Assembly: GCA_022821585.1 (NCBI GenBank)
Contig: JAJEDI010000097.1
Coordinates: forward strand, 62,001-126,000
Direction: 5' to 3'
DNA: 64,000 bases
From: Caldilineaceae bacterium
GTDB taxonomy: Bacteria > Chloroflexota > Anaerolineae > Caldilineales > Caldilineaceae
How positions within the stretch are numbered: the first letter of the stretch is position 1; every line of letters begins with the position of its first letter. The position numbers and the translations under genes are program-made. Shown here piece by piece: positions 1 to 8,366 of the stretch. The notes beneath the pieces are model-generated. The model did no database searches, had not been told where the DNA came from, and saw nothing but the letters and a program-made list of their open reading frames with translations.

Positions 1-253
1 GTGTAAAAGTGGCTCCATCCACGCCAGTGTGTCGCGGGAGCAGAAACGCGTAACCGCATGGAGAGCTCTTCTCCCAGCTCTCGGCGTGAAAGAGAGATAT
101 ACAGGCCCCACCTATTTTCGGCAGAACCGCCTCCAGAAAGTGATGAGGAAGCAGCGTTGGCCGCTCCCCCAACTGTCTTCTTATCTCGCGCAACTGGTCC
201 GGCCAGTCGGCGGACAATGAGTCAATAGGCTCCGCACTGACCGTACGACTCAT
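1..253 (-). CDS. N-terminal part of an unidentified protein, cut by the window edge
   Basis: An uninterrupted minus-strand frame starts at the ATG at 251-253 and runs 84 codons off the left edge. Its composition is protein-like (MSRTVSAEPIDSLSADWP at the start, then a block ending LLPHHFLEAVLPKIGG). The start overlaps the stop of the upstream GNAT gene as ATGA, a classic translational-coupling arrangement, which is the main argument that it is real. No family can be assigned from this fragment. A second acetyltransferase-type protein is possible given the neighbour, but this is a guess. The frame competes with a weaker plus-strand frame at 29-220, which I reject. Confidence 0.6.
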   Translation of the reverse strand, partial: MSRTVSAEPIDSLSADWPDQLREIRRQLGERPTLLPHHFLEAVLPKIGGACISLFHAESWEKSSPCGYAFLLPRHTGVDGATFT

Positions 254-807
254 CCGTTTCCGACTCCATAGCGCTCCCGCCACTCCTCAACAGTCATCCC
301 GTAGAAAAGCTCGTCCAGGAATCGCCCGTCCGTAAAGATCGCCCTCCGCACAGCGCCTTCGCGCACAAAACCCAGCCTCTCATGCAGGGATCGCGAATTG
401 GTGTTTTCACTGTGCATCTGAACATTCACCTTCTGGTAGCGAAGTTCCAGAAAATAGTAGCGAAGTATGAGAAGTATTGCCGCCGCCGCATAGCCTTTGC
501 GGCGCTGAGAGGCTTCCACGCCCAGCCCATATCTGAAGACTCCGTTTCTGGGATGGCAATTATGCGTATGAATGAATCCGACAGCGGTTCCATCAGAATC
601 TTCGATAACCCAGTTAAACGAGTCACGTTCCAGCTTCTTCCTCGACTCCGCGGCAGCCCAATCTCGCACCTGGGATAGAGAAACAGGTGGCCAGACGAAT
701 TCGAGATTCCGTGCCATTTCGCTGTCTTGGTTCCAGCGCCAGAATGTATCGCCGTCCTCCGGCTCCACCCCTCGAAGTCTGATCAGCTCAGTCTGCCAGT
801 AGTTCAT
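250..807 (-). CDS. GNAT family N-acetyltransferase (RimJ/RimL type)
   Basis: A 185-residue protein of typical length for single-domain GNAT enzymes, which move an acetyl group from acetyl-CoA to an amine or a protein N-terminus. The N-terminus (TELIRLRGVEPEDGDTFWRW) is the usual first strand of the RimJ/RimL group. The acetyl-CoA pyrophosphate loop is visible as SQRRKGYAAAA near residue 100. It is followed by the C-terminal half with NTNSRSLHERLGF, the hallmark of ribosomal-protein and small-molecule acetyltransferases. The substrate cannot be read from the sequence. The stop overlaps the start of the next gene by four bases, so the two are probably co-translated. The family call is firm and the substrate unknown. 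Confidence 0.88.
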   Translation of the reverse strand: MNYWQTELIRLRGVEPEDGDTFWRWNQDSEMARNLEFVWPPVSLSQVRDWAAAESRKKLERDSFNWVIEDSDGTAVGFIHTHNCHPRNGVFRYGLGVEASQRRKGYAAAAILLILRYYFLELRYQKVNVQMHSENTNSRSLHERLGFVREGAVRRAIFTDGRFLDELFYGMTVEEWRERYGVGNG

Positions 808-1104
808 TCAGTTGCCCCCACTTTCCTACGCAACTTGTAAGGGTCCGCATCCCAATCTGTCCACCTGACTCTATCCAATTGAGAAGACGTAGCTATCCAG
901 CATGTGATGCCCACAAATTCAAGCCGGCAGCCAGGTTCGCTACATCCAGAAGGCCCGGGCGCAAGGCAATTGCAGTTGCCGTAATTGCCCTCGTTGTAAT
1001 CGACTGGGTCTTAGCAGATTGTGTTGCTGGGGGAGTGGTCAGGTACGGGCGGAGGTAGAGGGCATTTTCCGTGAATGGCGGCAGCATAAGCCACTAGCCC
1101 TGAA

Positions 1105-1485
1105 TCAGTTGGCTGTGGGCGGAGTCTCCGTCGCCTCATTGGGTTGGTCCGGCTCAACGACCCCTGATGGGCGCCTCGCCGGCCCTATCCCACCCATCGA
1201 ACTCTTCAACTCCGATCTGATGACCTGTACCGAGCGCACGATCCCGGCCAGCCTGCTGCTCGTCGAAATGAGGGGCGAAATGAAACTGGTGCTCACAAAC
1301 TCCGCCGAACCCTTCACAGTCCCGACAGTCTCCTGGCTGTCCTTGATCACCGGCTTCATCTCGGCACCAATCATCTTGACAAGGCGCCAGACCTGCCAGA
1401 TGAGAACAACCAGCAAGCCGTTCATGATCAGGATCTCCACGGCAACAAGTATAATAGCGATATCCCGAACTGTGGCGCTGACCAC
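1105..1485 (-). CDS. Small membrane-anchored protein, DUF948-like
   Basis: A 126-residue protein with one N-terminal hydrophobic segment at about residues 8-35 (IAIILVAVEILIMNGLLVV). An amphipathic middle with repeated Ser/Thr/Val follows, then a disordered acidic-proline tail. Length and layout resemble the DUF948/YtxG-type proteins, whose role is poorly known. I see no catalytic motif. It lies 88 bases downstream of the region that follows another small membrane gene, on the same strand and behind mnmA, so the three may be cotranscribed. Function unknown. Confidence 0.55.
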   Translation of the reverse strand: MVSATVRDIAIILVAVEILIMNGLLVVLIWQVWRLVKMIGAEMKPVIKDSQETVGTVKGSAEFVSTSFISPLISTSSRLAGIVRSVQVIRSELKSSMGGIGPARRPSGVVEPDQPNEATETPPTAN

Positions 1486-1572
1486 GACGCTCTCCTTTTG
1501 AAGACGGTCGAGTTGACGGTGTTCGGCTCAGCCGCAACGTAATCCGGCTGCAATGCACGGCAGGGTTGACGA

Positions 1573-1809
1573 CTAGCTTCTGGCAACTTTGACGAGAATC
1601 AAGGCAATCAGCGATGCCAGCGTCCCCTCCAGCAGGCTAAGTTGCCCAACCTGCAGGGTTTCCCACTGCAATGTCTGGCTCACCCAGTGACCCAGCACGA
1701 ATCCCATGCCGGCCGCAACCAGGTACAGTGGTAGCTCCCTCAGCGAACGGCCAGTCCACAGGTGAAAAATGCTGGCATATCCTGCGACAAGCAATGTAGC
1801 CAGCAGCAA
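1573..1809 (-). CDS. Small two- to three-span membrane protein, unknown
   Basis: The open frame gives 78 residues from a TTG codon, with hydrophobic segments at about residues 1-17, 27-47 and 60-76 separated by short polar loops. The frame stays open upstream to the stop of mnmA, and the residues there (VPSTPFTSLFLSPS) continue plausibly. The true start may therefore be an alternative codon some 14 residues earlier, close behind mnmA. No family is recognised. Same strand and tight spacing suggest it is the distal gene of the mnmA transcript. Codon composition and hydropathy make it likely to be real despite its size. Confidence 0.5.
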   Translation of the reverse strand: MLLATLLVAGYASIFHLWTGRSLRELPLYLVAAGMGFVLGHWVSQTLQWETLQVGQLSLLEGTLASLIALILVKVARS

Positions 1810-1872
1810 TGAAGGACTGAGAAATAGCGACGTGAACGGCGTACTTGGAACCAGTCGTGCGCCTCCTCGCCC

Positions 1873-3063
1873 TCAGTTGACGGCGACGCGGCCGGCCGGC
1901 GTGCCCGCGGATGAAGCCAGGCAACTCCCGGAATCCGCTCTATCGATCAGCCCGCCGCCTAAGCACACAGGTCCGTCATAAAAAACCGCCCCTTGACCAG
2001 GACTGATGCCGCGAGCAGGCTCTTCGAACTCGACCCTTACGCTGCCGTTCTGCAGCGGAAAGACTCTGCAGTCCAGGGGTCGACCCGTATATCGAATCTG
2101 GCACAGAACCCGGCTGCCTGCGGAAACAGGTCTGCCTGACGTCCAATTCACCTCCAATGCCGCCAGTTCGGTTTTGCCAAGCGCTTCCGCCGGCCCGACA
2201 ATCAGCTGGTTGCGACTATGCGCCAACGCCACCACGTACATGGGGGCCGCCGTCCCGCTGAGGCCTAGTCCTCGCCTCTGCCCCACTGTATAGTTCGGCA
2301 ACCCCACGTGTCTGCCCAGCACGTTTCCTTCGACATCCACAATTTCGCCAGCCGACATCGCATCAGCAGCCCAATCTGAGAGAAACCGGCGGTAGTCGTC
2401 ATCCGCTACAAAGCAAAGATCCATCGAATCGTGCTTGCTGTGGATGGGCAGCCCGCGCGCAGCCGCCATCCGTCGCACCTCATCCTTGGCAAATTCGCCG
2501 ACAGGGAACAGCAAGTCTCGAAGTTCGGCCTGTCCCAGCATGCTGAGCACATAGGACTGGTCTTTATGCACATCAATGCCCCGCAGCAGTCTGACCTCGC
2601 CATCCGCCTGTCGCTTCAAGCGCGCATAATGGCCGGTGGCCAGATAGTCTGCGCCCAACCGCCGGGCATAGTTGAGCAGATAATCAAATCGAATGTGCCT
2701 GTTGCAGGCCAGGCAGGGATTGGGCGTCAGCCCCTCGCTGTACCCCTCAATAAAAAGGTCCACAACCCGTTCTTTGAATGGCCGCTCCACATTGATCAGA
2801 AAGAACGGTATTCCCAACTGGTCCGCAACGCGGCGCGCGTCCTCCACGCTCTCTTCGTCACAGCACTTGTTTCCCGATCCTTCGCCCCTTGCTACCTCCG
2901 CCCACAACCGCATCATGACGCCAATGCATCGGTAGCCCTGCTCAGTAAGCAAGGCTGCCGCGACCGAACTGTCGACGCCGCCGCTCATAGCGACAACCAC
3001 CGTCGTCTCGGAAAGGGGCTTGTTATGCTTTCGTCCGTTCGTCTCCTCCATCATGATGCGCAT
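1873..3063 (-). CDS. mnmA: tRNA-specific 2-thiouridylase MnmA
   Basis: MnmA makes the 2-thio group of U34 in tRNA-Lys, -Glu and -Gln in the cytoplasm, using ATP and sulfur relayed from a cysteine desulfurase. The 396-residue length is close to the family norm. The adenylation loop SGGVDSS is at about residues 28-34. The catalytic cysteine pair appears as TPNPCLACN (about residue 118) and MDLCFVAD (about residue 215), and GQRRGLG lies in the central domain. A cysteine desulfurase gene at 14655-15848 could be its sulfur donor. The N-terminus has several Met codons, and I kept the longest ATG start. It is transcribed away from the FmdE-like gene. Confidence 0.97.
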   Translation of the reverse strand: MRIMMEETNGRKHNKPLSETTVVVAMSGGVDSSVAAALLTEQGYRCIGVMMRLWAEVARGEGSGNKCCDEESVEDARRVADQLGIPFFLINVERPFKERVVDLFIEGYSEGLTPNPCLACNRHIRFDYLLNYARRLGADYLATGHYARLKRQADGEVRLLRGIDVHKDQSYVLSMLGQAELRDLLFPVGEFAKDEVRRMAAARGLPIHSKHDSMDLCFVADDDYRRFLSDWAADAMSAGEIVDVEGNVLGRHVGLPNYTVGQRRGLGLSGTAAPMYVVALAHSRNQLIVGPAEALGKTELAALEVNWTSGRPVSAGSRVLCQIRYTGRPLDCRVFPLQNGSVRVEFEEPARGISPGQGAVFYDGPVCLGGGLIDRADSGSCLASSAGTPAGRVAVN

Positions 3064-3157
3064 TTTAACACAGTCGCCGACTTTCCGTCATCGTTTCAGC
3101 AGCCTGCGTGCGTCCGCCCGTTCTCCACTGCGCACGAAATCGGGTACTTGATGTCGA

Positions 3158-3166
3158 TGGTATAAT
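3158..3166 (+). promoter_or_regulatory. Extended -10 promoter of the FmdE-like gene
   Basis: TGGTATAAT combines a TGn extension with a perfect -10 hexamer (3161-3166). There is no convincing -35 at 17 bases, as usual for extended -10 promoters. A transcript from about 3173 would have a leader of roughly 85 bases before the ATG at 3259. Confidence 0.6.
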
Positions 3167-3258
3167 AGGGCAAAGTTGCGGCGAATGAATGTGGTTTGAG
3201 TTCACAGATAAGCCAATTAGGCTCCAGAACAGGTCTTCGCACCCAAGGAGGTGCGCCG

Positions 3259-3876
3259 ATGTTCAAAACTTCCGACATTCCAGTACAGCCTGTTCCGCAA
3301 AAGCTGCAGTACGCGCTTGAAGTGGCCTCTGCCCGCCACAGACATCTCTGCCCCCGCCAGGTTCTTGGCGCCAGATGCGCAATCGCCGCAACAGCGATCT
3401 TGGAGCTCGAAGTGCCCCGCTCTGACAAACGTCTGCTCGTGATTGTGGAGACCGACGGCTGCTTCGTTGACGGAGTGGAGGCGGTCACAGGCGTTTCCGT
3501 AGGGGGCCGCACCCTGCGGGTAGAGGACTACGGCAAGATCGCCGCAACCTTCGTCGACGTCAAGACCGAACGCGCCCTCCGGGTCGCCCCGCAAATCGAC
3601 GTCCGCGGCCGTGCCGGCGACTACGCCCCCGAGCAAACGCGACGCTACTTCGCCATGCTCCACGGCTACCAACGCATGCCCGACAACGAGTTGCTCTCCT
3701 TCGAGTGGGTGACCCTGTCAACCCCAGTCGCCGCCATCGTCAGCCGCGCCGGCGCCCGGGCGATATGTAACGAATGCGGCGAAGAAATTATCAACGAACG
3801 CGAGATCGAAAACGGTGGACGCACTCTATGCCGGACCTGTGCTGGAAACCGGTATTACACGGCGAGACAAGTGTAG
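3259..3876 (+). CDS. FmdE family protein with C-terminal zinc ribbon
   Basis: A 205-residue protein with an N-terminal FmdE-type domain (LCPRQVLGARCAIAA, then VETDGCFVDGVEAVTG, at about residues 30-85). It ends in a TraR/DksA-like four-cysteine zinc ribbon, CNEC near residue 170 and CRTC about 20 residues later. The family is named after the molybdenum formylmethanofuran dehydrogenase subunit E. No other subunit is nearby, so this is one of the orphan homologues whose partner, possibly a molybdopterin enzyme, is unknown. I chose the ATG at 3259 because AAGGAGG at 3245-3251 sits seven bases before it. An in-frame TTG at 3196 would add 21 residues but lacks such a site. Confidence 0.85.
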   Translation: MFKTSDIPVQPVPQKLQYALEVASARHRHLCPRQVLGARCAIAATAILELEVPRSDKRLLVIVETDGCFVDGVEAVTGVSVGGRTLRVEDYGKIAATFVDVKTERALRVAPQIDVRGRAGDYAPEQTRRYFAMLHGYQRMPDNELLSFEWVTLSTPVAAIVSRAGARAICNECGEEIINEREIENGGRTLCRTCAGNRYYTARQV

Positions 3877-4216
3877 CAAGGAGTAAGGTCTTTACACGCT
3901 TGGACTTCCAAACGGAAGTCAGGCAGTGCGTAGGCTCGTCTTAAACTCTATGCCTGGACTAGAGTAGACTTTTGAGGGCCGATTGACGCAGCAGCCGATT
4001 ACAATAATTCCGGACCACAGACGATTAGTTTAGTCCGCAGTTCCACTCGCCCCTTTTCTTCGACTGGCCTTTGCTCATCGCGATTTGTCTGTTTAGGCTG
4101 AAGAACTCCTGAGCTTGAAGCGAGTCTTTGCGCTCTAATACATTTGTGCAATGATTTAGGAATCAACGGCGAGCGACGTTAGATGACGCTCTCTGCTTCT
4201 ATTGAGGAGGCTCGAA
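3877..4216. other. Intergenic stretch with a small hairpin
   Basis: No gene is visible. A 7-bp inverted repeat with a four-base loop (GACTTCC 3903-3909, GGAAGTC 3914-3920) follows the FmdE-like gene but has no T-run, so it is at most a weak terminator or RNA end. The rest is AT-richer than its surroundings. Confidence 0.5.
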
Positions 4217-4771
4217 TTGCTAAGTGTAGAGGCCAAGCTCACATACGCCGACTATCTTGAAACGTCGGACGACGAGCGCTATGAGCTGCTGAATGGAGAA
4301 TTGATATTGTCCCCTTCCCCCAAGGAGATTCATCAATACATTTCGAGTATGCTTCACCTCAGAATTGGAACTCATGCAAGGACGCATAATCTGGGGAAGG
4401 TCTATTTTTCGCCGTTCGATGTCGTTCTGTCGGATACTGACGTTGTTCAGCCAGACCTCCTATTCATCTCCAATGAGCGCGCCGACATAATCACTCAGGA
4501 CAACGTCCGCGGTGCGCCTGACCTGGTGGTTGAGATACTATCCCCCACCACTGCCGATCGCGACAGGACGGTCAAACTCGATTTGTACGCCGCGCACGGC
4601 GTCAAGGAGTATTGGATGGTAGACCCGGATTCCAGGACGATTATGGTATTGCTGCGAGGCCAGAGCCGCTTCGAAGTGAGTGGCATCTATGGGGAAGACC
4701 AGGTCCTGAGTTCTCCAACCTTAGAGGGATTCAGCGTCGCGCTAAGGGAGATTCTTCAAGAGTATGAGTGA
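4217..4771 (+). CDS. Uma2 family (DUF820) restriction-endonuclease-fold protein
   Basis: A 184-residue protein with the Uma2/DUF820 signature. The N-terminal YADYLETSDDERYELLNGEL ends in the YELINGE-like motif. VVQPDLLFI carries the catalytic Asp. DLVVEILSPTT carries the Glu of the PD-(D/E)xK core, and YWMVDPDSRTI lies in the late strand. The family is expanded in cyanobacteria and Chloroflexota, and its cellular role is unsettled. The TTG at 4217 is preferred over an earlier in-frame TTG because GAGGAGG at 4204-4210 is six bases upstream. The gene sits in an AT-richer patch next to a broken TIR-like gene, consistent with a mobile neighbourhood. Confidence 0.88.
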   Translation: MLSVEAKLTYADYLETSDDERYELLNGELILSPSPKEIHQYISSMLHLRIGTHARTHNLGKVYFSPFDVVLSDTDVVQPDLLFISNERADIITQDNVRGAPDLVVEILSPTTADRDRTVKLDLYAAHGVKEYWMVDPDSRTIMVLLRGQSRFEVSGIYGEDQVLSSPTLEGFSVALREILQEYE

Positions 4772-4971
4772 CCTTCAAGATCTGACTCCTACCCTGATGG
4801 GAAGCTTCTCTTTTACTTCAAAAGTGTCTTGGCGGGATCTGACCAACTGGTACAATTGACTGTGTCCATAGGTTCGGGAGTCAAAAGAAGGGTCAAGTTT
4901 TCGCAAGTTGCTTCAGACATTGGCAAGGAGCGCCCAGCTTTCGTCTTGGATTGCCATGTCAATAGCCTATT

Positions 4972-5301
4972 TCAGTAGCTTCGTCTACTCGTCGGCACGA
5001 TTTCTTCCATGTGGCTGTCCATGTTCTCCTGCGGCGATATATTTTCCGTACAAAAAGGTACCTCGCAGGCGTTTACAAATGCCTTCGGTGTAATTGGTCG
5101 CACTACACCCAATGCGATTAATTCTCCTTCGCGAATCCCCGTGGCCAGAAGTGCGTAGCCACTGTCGCTGGAGACTATGCATGAGCCCCCAAGGCTTTTG
5201 GAGTGCAACAGGCCCATGGCGTCAATGAAAGGCGCATGGTCCGTCAGGTGAAAACCGGTTTGACCGCCTACTTCGACTTCTGCAACCATGAGAGAACGCA
5301 T
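4972..5301 (-). CDS. Hypothetical protein, doubtful
   Basis: An open frame of about 109 codons on the minus strand, behind the broken TIR-like gene and on the same strand. The first half (GGQTGFHLTDHAPFIDAMGL) has mixed composition resembling a folded protein. The last 20 residues are polar and low in complexity. There is no good ribosome-binding site before the ATG at 5301 or the internal ATG at 5289. No family is recognised. It could be a remnant of a partner gene of the TIR-like protein or a chance frame. Low confidence. Confidence 0.3.
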   Translation of the reverse strand: MRSLMVAEVEVGGQTGFHLTDHAPFIDAMGLLHSKSLGGSCIVSSDSGYALLATGIREGELIALGVVRPITPKAFVNACEVPFCTENISPQENMDSHMEEIVPTSRRSY

Positions 5302-5438
5302 CAAAGTCTCAACTATCCCCCACGCGCTGAAGAACCCTTGGTACTCTGATCATAGCCGACCGTATCCGTCTGGATGCACTTTGTCTTTCCCGTTTCGTTG
5401 TCCAAACACTGGGACCAACAATTCTAGAGTGGAGTGAG

Positions 5439-5968
5439 CTAATTGCTCTGTTCAGGGAATTCCCTTCGCAAGGTAGCCAAGACATCTCCGAAAGTCTCTT
5501 TGATTTTTCCTTTCGTGAATCGAATCTGGTGCGTACCGTGAATATATGAAAACTCTTGAGTACCCTCTTCAAGTAAGACAATTGCCTTACTGAATCCTCA
5601 GTGACCTTGGAAGACCCCAATTCGTGAACCACATTCAGCCTTGGCATAAGGCGATCATCTGCAGTTGAATCTTCTCCTGTCATTACAAGTATTGCGAAAT
5701 CCCCCTTGTCTAGCATCTCTTCAAGAATGTCCCTAATGGCGTGTCCAGTACGCGCACCAACCTCATATGCAATGCCATCGAAACCATGCTGATCTTGCAA
5801 ATTATCCTTGAGATATCTCCAAAACGGGCTACGACCGTGTCCAATGAAGATAGTCGGCCGGGGCAGAGGAGGAGTTGGAGGACTAGGCAATTTTGAAGAT
5901 TCGGCGTTTCCTTCAAATACTTCAAAAACAGATTCGATATTATGGCGATCCTTCCCCACGCCTATCAT
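5439..5968 (-). pseudogene. TIR-like (CAP12/PF10137-type) nucleotide-binding protein, frameshifted
   Basis: Residues PTIFIGHGRSPFWRYLKD, then EVGARTGHAIRDILEEM, then ILVMTGEDSTAD and NVVHELG match the TIR-like CAP12 domain, which occurs in bacterial anti-phage NAD-degrading proteins. After VHELG the frame becomes unlike the family. Dropping one base at the G-run (5615-5618) restores the expected continuation: VFQGH, a TGA (5598-5600) where the family has a hydrophobic residue, GFSKAIVLLEEG, IRFTKGK, and KETFGDVLATLRREFPEQ up to the stop at 5439. So there are two lesions, a -1 shift and an in-frame stop. Coding-like codons (RNPLLAAAKLE) also continue upstream of the ATG to a TAG at 6005-6007, so the 5' end may be lost too. 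The shifted frame stays open to 5309 only by chance. Confidence 0.8.
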
Positions 5969-6101
5969 TTCAAGCTTGGCGGCCGCAAGGAGTGGATTCC
6001 GACTCTATGGGAATCTGTGTGATACATCAAAGAAGTGGCGCCGGAGGCAATACACCCCCGGCGCCCATCTCAACTCTATTCGATTCCCAAACCAGCCAAC
6101 C

Positions 6102-7811
<1,710 letters not shown>

Positions 7812-8102
7812 TTAACTTTCAACGAGCGCCAAAACGTCCGATTCCTTGAGAATCAGAACTTCAGTCGCATCCAGCTTGATATTCGTGCCGGAATACTTCG
7901 CATAAAGAACGATATCACCCACGGAGACGTCCATGGCGATGCGCTTGCCGTCTTCGTCGCGTGCACCGGGACCCGCTGCGACCACCTCGCCCTGCTGCGG
8001 CTTCTCTTTGGCAGTTTCCGGCAGATAGATTCCCGTGGAAGTCTGCTCCTCTCCCTCCAGGGGCTGGACTACCAGCCGGTCACCGAGCGGCTTAAGATTC
8101 AT
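7812..8102 (-). CDS. groES: 10-kDa co-chaperonin GroES
   Basis: The heptameric lid of GroEL. The family start [14 protein letters not shown] lies at 8102 with AAGGAGG eight bases upstream, giving 96 residues as expected. The frame is open further upstream to about 8279 but that part is leader, including half of the CIRCE element. The mobile loop region ([11 protein letters not shown]) and the [10 protein letters not shown] segment are conserved. It is the first gene of the groES-groEL operon, with the promoter and HrcA operator about 170-230 bases upstream. Confidence 0.98.
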   Translation of the reverse strand: MNLKPLGDRLVVQPLEGEEQTSTGIYLPETAKEKPQQGEVVAAGPGARDEDGKRIAMDVSVGDIVLYAKYSGTNIKLDATEVLILKESDVLALVES

Positions 8103-8268
8103 TCGAACTTCCTCCTTGCCTTTCGACCTTTTCTGATGAAATACCAGTGTGTTTCGACTGCCCGCCTTCAAGTGGCGGGAATAGAATCCGATAACACGAA
8201 ACTCTCGTGCTGCACAGCCAGCCGCAAGCATCGCCGGCTGGAACTGTTCAGCATCAAAGACACTCCCT

Positions 8269-8295
8269 TTAGCACTCAAACGCCCTGAGTGCTAA
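8269..8295 (-). promoter_or_regulatory. CIRCE operator (HrcA site)
   Basis: TTAGCACTC (8269-8277), nine spacer bases, then GAGTGCTAA (8287-8295): a perfect CIRCE inverted repeat. It sits just past the predicted transcription start of groES-groEL. HrcA is the known repressor of such sites; its gene is not in this window. Confidence 0.97.
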
Positions 8296-8305
8296 ACCAT
8301 CAGAA

Positions 8306-8334
8306 AGTGTAGCACAGTTCCTGTCGCCTGACAA
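8306..8334 (-). promoter_or_regulatory. Promoter of groES-groEL
   Basis: On the minus strand TTGTCA (8329-8334), a 17-base spacer, and TACACT (8306-8311) form a good housekeeping promoter. Initiation would be near 8299, so the CIRCE element occupies about +4 to +30, the arrangement expected for repression. Confidence 0.85.
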
Positions 8335-8366
8335 GATTCTGATCTCAGGAAAACGTAAGCGTTTTG

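Noticed and set aside
29-220. Plus-strand open frame of 63 codons at the left edge
   Set aside because: It lies opposite the partial minus-strand frame that has an ATGA coupling to the GNAT gene; composition is Arg/Leu/Gln-rich and has no ribosome-binding site.
3903-3920. Hairpin after the FmdE-like gene as a terminator
   Set aside because: Only 7 bp and no T-run; kept as a minor note in the intergenic entry.
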